Assembly (NCBI GenBank): GCA_903873945.1
Contig: CAIQQM010000194.1
Location: forward strand, 1 to 35,135
Length of the DNA: 35,135 nucleotides
Source: an uncultured Verrucomicrobiota bacterium
Lineage (GTDB): Bacteria; Verrucomicrobiota; Verrucomicrobiia; Limisphaerales; UBA8199
Direction: 5' to 3'
A model generated the notes under the pieces. The model made no database searches. It worked only from the letters and a program-made list of their open reading frames with translations, and had not been told where the DNA came from. This document shows positions 1-8,459 of the stretch, in pieces. Made by a program: the position numbers and the translations under genes. The stretch's first letter is position 1. Each line of letters starts with the position of its first letter.

Positions 1-106
1 GAACGAAGTTAGGAATAGCGATCGCAGCCAACAGGCCGATAATGGCCACTACGATCATGATTTCCACCAACGTGAAACCCGCTTTATTTGTCCTGTTATT
101 TTTCAT
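1..106 (-). CDS. Prepilin-type N-terminal segment of a pseudopilin (partial, runs off the left edge)
   Basis: Reading the minus strand from the ATG at 106-104 gives a short basic leader (MKNNRTNKAG) followed by FTLVEIMIVVAIIGLLAAIA, the class III signal of type IV pilins and type II secretion pseudopilins. The prepilin peptidase would cut between Gly10 and Phe11, and the Glu at mature position 5 is present. The hydrophobic helix would anchor the protein in the inner membrane before assembly. Only 35 codons lie in the window, so the specific protein cannot be named. An AAAGG stretch about 8 bases upstream of the ATG is a plausible ribosome-binding site. Verrucomicrobia carry many such pseudopilin-like proteins (DUF1559-like and GspG/H-like), so the function could be secretion, piliation or unknown. 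Confidence 0.85.
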   Translation of the reverse strand, partial: MKNNRTNKAGFTLVEIMIVVAIIGLLAAIAIPNFV

Positions 107-573
107 GTTTTTACTGCCTTTCTGTTTGGCGGCGTGAACGTAGCAGCAAGCGGGTATACTAAGTATTACGGTTCATGTTCACTAATTGCTTGTTGCAACC
201 GCTGGATGACACATAAGCAGTATGAGTGCCACGGTCAACAAGAAGCCTGGGAAATCTCCCCCCCCCCCCAATTTCGACGTCTGCAAGACGGTTCACGATC
301 CGGACATCCCTGTTTGTTTCCTGCTGAAATATGAGTTCCTGTCCGAAATCTGGACTGACTGTGTAAAACCGAGACGGTGGGCCTTACAAAGACCCCGTGA
401 CCGCTTTCCATCCGGCCACGGAAGCTGCGGTCGAGCCCTAGTCACTCCGTCGAAAAAACGCCTGCGATCGTGCGCCCATGCGCAACGCAAACTCTCAAGC
501 CCGCAGCTTCACCTGTCCCCTCTTGCGGGCTTGTCGCCGACGCGCTGCCCGGTTTACTCTACGCCGCATAAAC
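107..573. other. Non-coding gap between divergent pseudopilin and fucose-synthase genes
   Basis: No convincing gene is seen here. The open frames in both strands have no recognisable protein character. The gap must contain the promoters of the leftward pseudopilin gene and the rightward GDP-fucose synthase gene, but I could not pick out clear -35/-10 pairs. A run of 12 C residues lies at 258-269. It is in no gene I can support. Confidence 0.5.
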
Positions 574-1509
574 ATGCATAATTACTCCCGCATTTATGTC
601 GCCGGCCATTGCGGCCTAGTTGGCAGCGCCATCTGGCGTGAACTCCTCCGTCGCGGATTCACCGGCTTGATCGGCCGCACTCACGCCGAGCTGGACCTGT
701 TGGACGCCGACGCCGTCCGCAAATTCTACGCGGAAGAAAAACCGGATTGCGTCTTCATTGCCGCGGCCAAAGTCGGCGGCATTCTCGCCAACGACCGCAA
801 TCCCGCGGCATTCCTGTTCGAAAATCTGCAGATCCAAAGCCACCTCATCGATGGGGCTTATCGGTCAGGTGTCAGGAAACTCCTTTTCCTGGGCAGCTCC
901 TGCATCTATCCAAAGCTTGCCTCCCAGCCCATCAAAGAAGACGCTCTATTGACCGGTCCGCTTGAACCGACTAACGAGTGGTACGCCATCGCCAAGATCG
1001 CCGGCATCAAGCTCTGCCAGGCATATCGGCGCCAGCACGGATGCGATTTCATCAGCGTAATGCCCACCAATCTCTATGGCCCCAATGACAACTACGATCT
1101 GCAGAGCTCCCATGTTCTGCCCGCGCTCATACGAAAATTTCACGAGGCCAGAATGGCGCACGCGCCAAGTGTTACCTGTTGGGGAACGGGTTCTCCCCTG
1201 CGCGAGTTTCTCTACGTTGATGACCTCGCCCGCGCTTGTGCGCTCCTTATGGAAACCTACAGCGAGGAGCAGTTCATCAACGTTGGTTATGGCAGCGATA
1301 TCTCCGTGCGCCAGCTGGCAGAGACTGTAAAGACTATCATCGGCTTCGATGGCGAGATTGTTTGGGACAAATCCAAACCGGATGGAGCCCCGCGAAAAAT
1401 GATGGACAGTTCGCGCATGTTCGCGTTGGGCTGGAAACCGCAAGTCGATCTCACCGAGGGCATTCGCCTCGCCTACAACGATTTCCTTGCTCAATGTGCC
1501 ACCCGCTGA
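574..1509 (+). CDS. fcl: GDP-L-fucose synthase (GDP-4-keto-6-deoxy-mannose 3,5-epimerase-4-reductase)
   Basis: This cytoplasmic NADPH-dependent short-chain dehydrogenase converts GDP-4-keto-6-deoxy-D-mannose to GDP-L-fucose for surface polysaccharides. The 311-residue product has the Rossmann GxxGxxG (G11, G14, G17), the active-site block LGSSCIYP with Ser108/Ser109 and Cys110, the YxxxK pair Tyr137/Lys141, and His180. These line up with the known E. coli residues Ser107, Cys109, Tyr136, Lys140 and His179. The frame stays open upstream to 478, but those 32 residues are basic and unlike the family, so I start at the ATG at 574. No strong Shine-Dalgarno is visible. The GDP-mannose dehydratase partner (gmd) is not in the window. 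The next gene begins 11 bases after the stop, so they are probably co-transcribed. Confidence 0.93.
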   Translation: MHNYSRIYVAGHCGLVGSAIWRELLRRGFTGLIGRTHAELDLLDADAVRKFYAEEKPDCVFIAAAKVGGILANDRNPAAFLFENLQIQSHLIDGAYRSGVRKLLFLGSSCIYPKLASQPIKEDALLTGPLEPTNEWYAIAKIAGIKLCQAYRRQHGCDFISVMPTNLYGPNDNYDLQSSHVLPALIRKFHEARMAHAPSVTCWGTGSPLREFLYVDDLARACALLMETYSEEQFINVGYGSDISVRQLAETVKTIIGFDGEIVWDKSKPDGAPRKMMDSSRMFALGWKPQVDLTEGIRLAYNDFLAQCATR

Positions 1510-1520
1510 GGAACGATGGC

Positions 1521-3914
1521 GTGTCATTTGCCAACAGGCGCCCAACCAATTCGAACGCGCATGTGCCTATAAACACGACCGAAATTGAAGCGAGACCCGT
1601 CACGCCGGCGGAACCCGCCGAACCCTGGCTCACGCCCGGTCGCTTCGCGGTGTTTCTTGGCTTGCTGATCATCGCAACGTTTCCGGGCGTCGTTTCGGGG
1701 GCGCGGGCCTTCATTGTCCGGGACTTTGGGCTTTTTGCCTATCCTCTCGCCTTTTATCAACGGCAATGCTTCTGGCGCGGTGAATTACCTCTGTGGAATC
1801 CGTTGAGCCACTGCGGAATACCGTATCTTGCCCAATGGAATACAATCACGCTCTACCCGGGCTCTCTCATTTACCTGCTGCTGCCCCTGCCCTGGTCCGT
1901 CTCCTTCTTTTGCCTGGCTCATCTTTTCTGGGGCGGGCTCGGGATGTACTTTCTGGCCTGCCGGTGGACGAATCACCGCCTGGCGGCGGCGCTGGCCGGA
2001 GTGATCTTCTGTTTCAACGGCCTGGCCCTCAATTTCCTCATGTGGACAAATGTTTCGGCCACCTACGGCTGGCTCCCCTGGGTGTTGCTTCTGGTTCAGG
2101 TGGGCTGGCGCGAAGGTGGCCGGAAACTGGTTTGGGCCACGCTAGCCTCAGCAATGCAACTACTGGCCGGGAGCCCGGAGGTGGTCTTGCTGACCTGGTT
2201 CATCTTGTTTCTGCTGGCTTGCGGGGAATGGTGCCGCCGCGAGCAACCGCGCCGGGACCTCGTTCTCAGGTTTTGCGGTATTGTGCTCCTGGTTGCGGCC
2301 ATTTGCGCAGTTCAACTGCTTCCTTTCTTGCAGCTCTTGTCCCATTCACTACGCAGCAGCCGTTTTAGTTCAATTTCAGAAAACTGGTCAATACCGATTT
2401 GGGGCTGGGCCAATTTCCTGGCTCCCCTCTTCCGCGCCGCGCCGAGATCTCAGGGAGTCTTCTCGCAGCCGGGTCAGGGTTGGACTTCCTCGTATTACGC
2501 CGGCATCGGCACGCTATTGCTGGCGGCAGCAGCTGTGCGCCGGCGTCAGGATTGGCGCGTGCGCCTGCTGGCGGTTGTGTTTGTCCTGGGTTCATGGCTG
2601 GCGTTAGGCGATGAGGGCCTGCTTTTTCGGGCCATGCGCACGTGCTTTCCCGCGGTTGGTTTTGTTCGTTTTCCCGTGAAGTTTGTCGTTCTGACATTGG
2701 CGGTGGCACCTCTGCTGGCGGCCTTCGGCCTGGAGGCGCTGGCGTCCAAAACGCGGAGACTCGGTCTTTTCGAATGGGTCTGCACCTTCATACTGTTGCT
2801 CCTGATCGCACTCCTTGCCGCCTTGGATTGGAAATTTCCGATTTCCGACGACCTTTGGCGGTTTTATTCGCGAAATGCTTTGGCCCGGGCAGGGTTTTTG
2901 GTTCTAATTTTTCTCGTCATCATGGGGTTTTTGCGGGCGCAAGAACGCCGACGCATCCTCCTAGGCATTCTGCTGCTCGTAATCTTCTGGCTTGACGGAG
3001 CGACCCATTCGCCAAGGCAAAACCCCACTGTGCAACCTTCCGTCTATTCCCCGGGCTGGGCAAGGGCGCAGTTGAAATTGGACAATGAGGCAAGGCCCAA
3101 CCCAGCCCGCATCATGCTCGGAGCGATTGCGGAAGAGACACTCCGGCTTCACCGGCTTCGGGATGTGGAACAATGTTACCTGATCGACCGGCTGGCTTTT
3201 CTCGACGATTGCAATTTGCTGGACGATGTGCCCCAAACACTTGGTTTCTTCGCCTTGCTGCCAGAGGCCATAAACAATGTCACTCTTCTCCCCGTGATTT
3301 ATACAAACCGGGATTTCCCGGCACTCCTCGATTTCATGGGGGTTGCGCAAACGACAGCCCCGGGAACCCTCTGCCAGTGGACGAATCGTCCAACAGCCTT
3401 GCCGCTGGTAACGGCTGGACAAAGGCCGGTCTTTGCGGATGACAGAACCGCCTTTTCCGCTCTGTTTGACAACACTACGGATTTTCGCCAGGCGGTCTTC
3501 CTGCCGCTCGCGGCCCGGAATACCCTCTCTGCAACTCAGCACACCACTGCGTGCGTATCGGCCGTAAAGTTTGCCAATCAATCAGTCTCACTCCAAACTG
3601 AAGCCCCGGGCGCCGCCATGATTGTTATTTCGCAGACTTTTTACCCGGGTTGGAGAGCTTATGTCGACGGTCGGCCAGAAAAGATCTGGTGCGCCAACTA
3701 TGCTTTCCAGGCGCTTCAAGTGCCCCCGGGTCACCACCAGGTAACGTTGGTTTACGAAGACAAGGCGTTCCTGTTCGGCGCCCTCTTGAGCGGCCTCGGC
3801 GTGGCTGCCTGCCTTGGCCTCTGGCTGTTGACTTCCGATCGAAACCGGCATCCTTTCCCTCCGTCTTGCGCGCCTCTTTCCGGCATAGAAAATTCGCACT
3901 CGATAACAACTTAA
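1521..3914 (+). CDS. YfhO-like polytopic membrane protein, first of a tandem pair
   Basis: This is a predicted inner-membrane protein of 797 residues with many hydrophobic helices, a DFG motif followed by the sequence GELPLWNPL in the first external loop, and a soluble C-terminal beta domain with YPGWRAYVDGRP and a final helix. This layout matches the YfhO family (Pfam YfhO type), large GT-C-like membrane proteins linked in Firmicutes to glycosylation of cell-wall polymers. A role in transferring sugars to a lipid-linked or surface glycan is therefore inferred, not shown. I choose the GTG at 1521 because GAGGA sits 8 bases upstream, overlapping the stop of the fucose-synthase gene. A GTG at 1563 has no such site. 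It is clearly paralogous to the next gene. Confidence 0.8.
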   Translation: MSFANRRPTNSNAHVPINTTEIEARPVTPAEPAEPWLTPGRFAVFLGLLIIATFPGVVSGARAFIVRDFGLFAYPLAFYQRQCFWRGELPLWNPLSHCGIPYLAQWNTITLYPGSLIYLLLPLPWSVSFFCLAHLFWGGLGMYFLACRWTNHRLAAALAGVIFCFNGLALNFLMWTNVSATYGWLPWVLLLVQVGWREGGRKLVWATLASAMQLLAGSPEVVLLTWFILFLLACGEWCRREQPRRDLVLRFCGIVLLVAAICAVQLLPFLQLLSHSLRSSRFSSISENWSIPIWGWANFLAPLFRAAPRSQGVFSQPGQGWTSSYYAGIGTLLLAAAAVRRRQDWRVRLLAVVFVLGSWLALGDEGLLFRAMRTCFPAVGFVRFPVKFVVLTLAVAPLLAAFGLEALASKTRRLGLFEWVCTFILLLLIALLAALDWKFPISDDLWRFYSRNALARAGFLVLIFLVIMGFLRAQERRRILLGILLLVIFWLDGATHSPRQNPTVQPSVYSPGWARAQLKLDNEARPNPARIMLGAIAEETLRLHRLRDVEQCYLIDRLAFLDDCNLLDDVPQTLGFFALLPEAINNVTLLPVIYTNRDFPALLDFMGVAQTTAPGTLCQWTNRPTALPLVTAGQRPVFADDRTAFSALFDNTTDFRQAVFLPLAARNTLSATQHTTACVSAVKFANQSVSLQTEAPGAAMIVISQTFYPGWRAYVDGRPEKIWCANYAFQALQVPPGHHQVTLVYEDKAFLFGALLSGLGVAACLGLWLLTSDRNRHPFPPSCAPLSGIENSHSITT

Positions 3915-4001
3915 CATGTGCCGCAGCTCCGCCAATCTCCATGGCTCCACACTCCCGTCCGGGCGCGCGATTCCACATTGTCGTGTCAGGAGCCCTTCAC
4001 C

Positions 4002-6341
4002 ATGCCGATGATCGCCGCCAAACTCAAAACGGCTCCGAACCCTGAAAATGGGAAGTCCTTGCTGACTCCGGGCCGATTCGCGCTGCTGCTAGGCCTACTA
4101 GTGGCCGCCACCTTCCCAGCAATCCTGGCGGGAAAGAGTACCTTCATTTTCAGGGATTTCGGCATGTTCAGTTACCCGGTGGCCTATTTTCATCGGGAAA
4201 GCTTCTGGCACGGGGAACTGCCCCTTTGGAACCCGCTCAACAACTGCGGCGTGCCCTTTCTCGCCCAGTGGAACACGCTCGTTTTGTACCCATTTTCTCT
4301 CCTTTACCTGCTGCCGCCCCTATCGTGGTCCTTGCCTTTCTTTTGCCTAACACACCTCTTTTGGGGTGGATTGGGCATGTATTTTCTTGCCCATCAGTGG
4401 ACGAAACACCGGCTCGCGGCAGCTTTGGCAGGCATCGTTTTTTCATTCAACGGTTTGGTTTTGAATTTTCTGATGTGGCCAAGCCACGTGGCGACGTTCA
4501 GCTGGCTCCCGTGGGTACTTTGGCTGATGCCCCAAGCCTGGAAAGAAGGCGGGAAAAAAATGACCTGGGCAATTCTGGCGGGTGCCATGCAATTGTTGGC
4601 CGGCGGGCCGGAAACCATTGTCCTCACCTGGCTCATCCTGCTTCTCCTCGCCTGTGTTGACTGGTTCGAACACATTCCGCTGCGAAGAAAAATTCTTCTG
4701 CGGTTGTTTGTGGCAACGTTCCTTGTATTGCTTCTCTGCGCCGCACAGTTGTTGCCCTTTCTTCAGCTTCTCTCCAGCTCCCAGCGCGACACCGGCTACA
4801 GCTCATCTTCACACGACTGGTCGATGCCAATCTGGGGTTGGGCAAATTTCCTGGTGCCCCTTTTCCGCGAGTCCCCAACCATTCAAGGCGTCTTTTTCCA
4901 AAATGGGCAGTATTGGACCACTTCTTATTATGCCGGGATCGGCACGGTGTTTCTCGGGCTCCTGACCATCCGGCGTTTGCGCGATTGGCGGGTGGGACTG
5001 CTGGCAAGCCTGGTTTTCATTTGCCTCGTGCTGGCCTGGGGTGACACCAGCATCCTTTATCATGGTTTGCGCGCCTGCTTTCCAGCCCTCGGGTTTGTCC
5101 GGTATCCCGTCAAATCCGTCATTCTCGTTCTGGCGCTCGCGCCGCTGCTCGCCGCAGTGGGTTTAGCCGCCCTTGCCGCCCGAAAGCACTGCCTTACCAG
5201 CTTCGAATTTGGATGTGCCCTAGCGCTCCTGCTCCTGATTGCACTCATTGTCGGGCTGGACTGGAAAAACCCCATGCTTGAAGATACCTGGCGCGCAACG
5301 TGGCAAAGCGGGCTAACCCGAGCCTTGTTTCTGCTGCTTATCGTTGCCTTGCTTGATGCAATTTTGCGTTCTCGCGGGCATTGGCAAACCCTCCTGAGCT
5401 TCGCGCTCTTAGCGCTCTTTTGGCTGGACCTTGTCACTCATATGCCGAGACAAAATCCGGCTGTTCCGCCTTCGGCCTATTCTCCCGGCTGGGTCCGCGA
5501 GCGTTTAAAATGGACCCCCGAGCCCCAGCTTGGCCATTCCCGTGTCATGTTGTCACCCGCCGCACTCCAGGTTCTCAGATATAATCCCCTCCGCGATCTT
5601 GAAGCGACCTACTTGCGAAATCGACTTGCGGCGCGCTCCGATTGCAACCTGCTGGATGGCATCCCCCAAATTGACGGTTTCTTTTCCCTGATCCCACGCG
5701 AGATTTTCAAGACCACCATGCTGCCCTATGACGCTCCCGCCAGTAATTTCACAGCTCTATTGGACTTTCTCACGATATCGCAGATAACCACCGCGGGGAC
5801 CCTTTCCGATTGGACCCAACGGCGAACCGCGATGCCGTTCATTACTGCCGGACAACAACCGGTCTTTGCCGATGACGAGGCAGTCGTCGCAGCATTTTCA
5901 AAAACCAATACTGATTTTCGCGAGGCCGTCTTTCTGCCGCTCGAATCTCGCCATGCAATTTCCGCAACTCGCGAGCCTGCCGCTCGCGTGCTGGCCGCCA
6001 ATTTTGCCAATCAAAGAATCTCTTTCCAAATCGAGGCGCCTGCTCCGAGCCTGATCGTTATCTCCCAAACGTGGTATCCGGCCTGGAAAGCTCTTGTGGA
6101 TGGCCGGCCGGCAAAACTCTGGCGTGCGAACTATGCCTTTCAAGCACTCGAAGTGCCTGTCGGGAGGCACGACGTCCGATTGGTATACGCTGACAACCGG
6201 TTTCTGGCTGGTGTCGTCTTGTCGGGCGTGGGATTGCTCGCGTGCCTTAGCCTCTGGCTGCTCGCGCATTTTCGAACTGCGCCGGTCGCAGACCAACCAG
6301 GCACCGCGCTCCAAACCATTGCGGCCAGCGGGAAAGCCTAG
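4002..6341 (+). CDS. YfhO-like polytopic membrane protein, second of a tandem pair
   Basis: This 779-residue protein has the same architecture as its upstream neighbour: the LTPGRFA-like start of the first helix, FRDFGMFSYPVAYF, GELPLWNPL, HLFWGGLGMYFLA, and the C-terminal block YPAWKALVDGRPAKLWRANY. Colinear similarity along the whole length shows a tandem duplication that has since diverged. The ATG at 4002 is preceded by AGGAG with 9 bases of spacing. The open frame reaches back to a GTG at 3918, but that N-terminus has no counterpart in the paralog. The function is inferred to be a membrane glycosyltransferase or glycan-modifying protein, from the YfhO family and the sugar-nucleotide gene upstream. 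Its last 95 bases overlap the 3' end of the convergent methyltransferase gene. Confidence 0.8.
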   Translation: MPMIAAKLKTAPNPENGKSLLTPGRFALLLGLLVAATFPAILAGKSTFIFRDFGMFSYPVAYFHRESFWHGELPLWNPLNNCGVPFLAQWNTLVLYPFSLLYLLPPLSWSLPFFCLTHLFWGGLGMYFLAHQWTKHRLAAALAGIVFSFNGLVLNFLMWPSHVATFSWLPWVLWLMPQAWKEGGKKMTWAILAGAMQLLAGGPETIVLTWLILLLLACVDWFEHIPLRRKILLRLFVATFLVLLLCAAQLLPFLQLLSSSQRDTGYSSSSHDWSMPIWGWANFLVPLFRESPTIQGVFFQNGQYWTTSYYAGIGTVFLGLLTIRRLRDWRVGLLASLVFICLVLAWGDTSILYHGLRACFPALGFVRYPVKSVILVLALAPLLAAVGLAALAARKHCLTSFEFGCALALLLLIALIVGLDWKNPMLEDTWRATWQSGLTRALFLLLIVALLDAILRSRGHWQTLLSFALLALFWLDLVTHMPRQNPAVPPSAYSPGWVRERLKWTPEPQLGHSRVMLSPAALQVLRYNPLRDLEATYLRNRLAARSDCNLLDGIPQIDGFFSLIPREIFKTTMLPYDAPASNFTALLDFLTISQITTAGTLSDWTQRRTAMPFITAGQQPVFADDEAVVAAFSKTNTDFREAVFLPLESRHAISATREPAARVLAANFANQRISFQIEAPAPSLIVISQTWYPAWKALVDGRPAKLWRANYAFQALEVPVGRHDVRLVYADNRFLAGVVLSGVGLLACLSLWLLAHFRTAPVADQPGTALQTIAASGKA

Positions 6342-7017
6342 CATCGGCTCTCCGAAATCCCTCCAGCCAGCTTGCCGGGAAAAGCGCCGGTTTGCTGAAC
6401 CCGCCTGACAACAGGTAATGAAAGCAACTGAACGCTTCCGCGTGAAACACCGTCCAGCCTTCCGGCCAGCCTGGAATTTCTTTCCGGAACACCAGTCGCG
6501 TCGCATTTCCCTGAGCCGCATAGTAAGCCCGTGGCCGCGCCAGTGAAACGGCGGCATTGATCGGCTCCCCCCAAGCCACTCTTTCGTGGTGAAACAGCCT
6601 GAACACCAGATAGCTGCCATAGCTGATATACGGCTCAAAAAGAATCAACCGCCCGGAGGACGTCAGAACACGCTGCGCTTCGGCCAGGAAAGCATTCGGC
6701 GCGCCCAAATGATGGAAAACGTCAAACAGCACCAGATGCGACAAGCTTCCGTCTCGAAAAGGAAGCTCATAACCATCGCACGCCAAATCCAGCCATGGGT
6801 TCGGAAACAGGTCGGTCGCCAGAGCATGCGGCAGGTGCGACTTCAGGTTGCCTATACCGGAGCCGATTTCCACAATGCGCCCCGGAATGGCCGGATCGAT
6901 GAGCCCGGCAATGCGCTTGTAGAAGCCCGAATAGATTTCCCGCAGCAGCGACCTGGTCCTCCACGCCTGCAGGTTTCGCTCGATTTCAACCTGATGTTGC
7001 GCGAGCGGAACGCTCAT
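6247..7017 (-). CDS. SAM-dependent methyltransferase, class I
   Basis: The 256-residue product carries the SAM-binding glycine motif VEIGSGIGN at residues 49-57, an acidic Asp69 at the end of the second strand, a DVFHHL segment near residue 99, and a post-motif 'RVLTSSGRLILFEP' strand, all typical of Methyltransf_11/12-type enzymes. The substrate is unknown; location beside a methyltransferase-glycosyltransferase fusion suggests a sugar or polyprenyl-linked intermediate. Its start ATG overlaps the stop of the upstream gene by 4 bases (7014-7017), which indicates translational coupling. The 3' end runs 95 bases into the convergent YfhO-like gene, so both C-termini share DNA in different frames. 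The C-terminal part beyond about residue 190 is not recognised. Confidence 0.82.
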   Translation of the reverse strand: MSVPLAQHQVEIERNLQAWRTRSLLREIYSGFYKRIAGLIDPAIPGRIVEIGSGIGNLKSHLPHALATDLFPNPWLDLACDGYELPFRDGSLSHLVLFDVFHHLGAPNAFLAEAQRVLTSSGRLILFEPYISYGSYLVFRLFHHERVAWGEPINAAVSLARPRAYYAAQGNATRLVFRKEIPGWPEGWTVFHAEAFSCFHYLLSGGFSKPALFPASWLEGFRRADARLSRWPQWFGARCLVGLRPAQFENARAARG

Positions 7018-8426
7018 GAAATGAATTTGAGGCGCCGGGCTGCGAAAATCACCATGCGCAAAAGCAGCCAGCCGTGGCTCCAGCGATGAATGTTCGTCTG
7101 TCCGTATGTTCGCGCCCGGTAACGAATCGGCAAGTCCGCCATCCGCAGGTTGAGCTTGGCCGCCCCGAAAAGCAGATCGAAATCGCCAAAAGGATCAAAT
7201 TCGCCAAAATAGGCGCGGTTCCTTGCAATGGCTTCATAATCTTCCCGAAACAGAACTTTCGTGCCGCAAAGGGTGTCCTTGATTCTTTGCCCGAGCAACC
7301 AACTGAAGGTGAGGCCGAAAATCTTGTTGGCCACCATGTTCAGGAACTGCATCGCCTGGTTTTCCATCGGATAAACCAGCCGCACCCCATTAACAAATTC
7401 GGCCGTGCCCGAATGGGCAGCCTCATAAAATTTTGGCAATTCCTCCGGCGGCATCGTCAAATCCGCATCGAGGATAAACAACAAATCTCCTGTCGCCGCC
7501 GCGAAAGCTTCCCTTACCGCCCCCCCCTTGCCCCGACTTTTCTGTTTCAGCACCTTGATGGTCCGCTGTGGATATTTCGCCGCAACTCTCTGAATTTCCT
7601 CCCACGTATCATCTTTCGAGTGGCCTTCGACGAAAATAATCTCTGTTCCCGCCCCCATCTCCGGCGTTCGCCTCACGGCGTCTTCAATATTGCCGGACTC
7701 ATTTCGGGCTGGAATAACGACCGAACACCGATATTGGGGGCGTGCGGCAGGTTGCGGTTTAGGGCGGGCAACAATAACAACTGTCAGGCAAAACGACGGC
7801 ATCAGCGGCGCCAGCCACCGGTTGCAAATCCAATCCAGGAGCGGCAAGCGCACCGGCCAGAGGATCTTCGCTTCAGTCTTGATCACTTCCCAGCCGGCAA
7901 GGTGGAGAAGATTCTTTACATCATCAGCGGAAAGCCAGTTCTGGAGCAGGGTCGGCGCTTTCAATCCCAACCTTTCAGCCGCATGCAGCAACGGACGCCA
8001 CAGGTTGTTGAAAAAGTTCACCACCAGCCTCGTGCGCGGCTGCGCGGCCGAGTGCAGTTGTTCGAAAACGGCCTGAACATCCTGCAGATCGTTCACCAAA
8101 TCGGAGAGAAGAATATAATCGAATTTTTCGGAGGCGGTGAATTTTGCGGCGTCAGCGGTTAGAAATTCAAGCTCCGGGTGGCGCTGGCGCGCCAGCGCGA
8201 CCATTGCCGGACTAAAATCCACCCCCACACCCCGCGCTGGTTTCACCGCCGCCAGCAAATCGCCCAACCCGCAGCCAAGCTCAAGAACGCGGCGGCCGGG
8301 CGGAATGAGGAATGCGTAATGTTTCCAAAGCAGACGGTTATAAAAGCGCCCGCTTTCCCTGGCCCGGCAGGCAGCCCGTTGTTCGTAGAACGTCTGGCGA
8401 TCAATCATCGTGGACAGCACAGCCAT
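7014..8426 (-). CDS. Methyltransferase-glycosyltransferase family 2 fusion protein
   Basis: Two domains are visible in 470 residues. Residues about 40-220 form a class I methyltransferase with VLELGCGLGD at 48-56 and the acidic end of strand two, VGVD, at 67-70. Residues 232-440 form a GT2 domain beginning CSVVIPARNESGNI, with a nucleotide-binding DD pair at 272-273 and the metal-binding DAD at 320-322. It resembles dolichyl- or undecaprenyl-phosphate sugar transferases. The enzyme probably transfers a sugar from a nucleotide donor to a lipid or glycan and methylates a related acceptor, but neither substrate can be read from sequence. An in-frame ATG at 8408 is an alternative start; neither has a clear Shine-Dalgarno. 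It is coupled to the following methyltransferase gene by ATGA overlap. Confidence 0.85.
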   Translation of the reverse strand: MAVLSTMIDRQTFYEQRAACRARESGRFYNRLLWKHYAFLIPPGRRVLELGCGLGDLLAAVKPARGVGVDFSPAMVALARQRHPELEFLTADAAKFTASEKFDYILLSDLVNDLQDVQAVFEQLHSAAQPRTRLVVNFFNNLWRPLLHAAERLGLKAPTLLQNWLSADDVKNLLHLAGWEVIKTEAKILWPVRLPLLDWICNRWLAPLMPSFCLTVVIVARPKPQPAARPQYRCSVVIPARNESGNIEDAVRRTPEMGAGTEIIFVEGHSKDDTWEEIQRVAAKYPQRTIKVLKQKSRGKGGAVREAFAAATGDLLFILDADLTMPPEELPKFYEAAHSGTAEFVNGVRLVYPMENQAMQFLNMVANKIFGLTFSWLLGQRIKDTLCGTKVLFREDYEAIARNRAYFGEFDPFGDFDLLFGAAKLNLRMADLPIRYRARTYGQTNIHRWSHGWLLLRMVIFAARRLKFIS

Positions 8427-8459
8427 AATATTGAAACCGAGTCTCCAGCAACAGTCGTA

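Noticed and set aside
258-269. Run of 12 C residues that might drive phase variation
   Set aside because: It lies in no gene or promoter I can support, so there is no product whose reading frame or expression it could switch; it could also be a sequencing-length artefact.
7074-8162. 362-codon open frame antisense to the glycosyltransferase fusion
   Set aside because: The minus-strand protein carries intact catalytic motifs; the antisense product is rich in R/H/Q without domain character.
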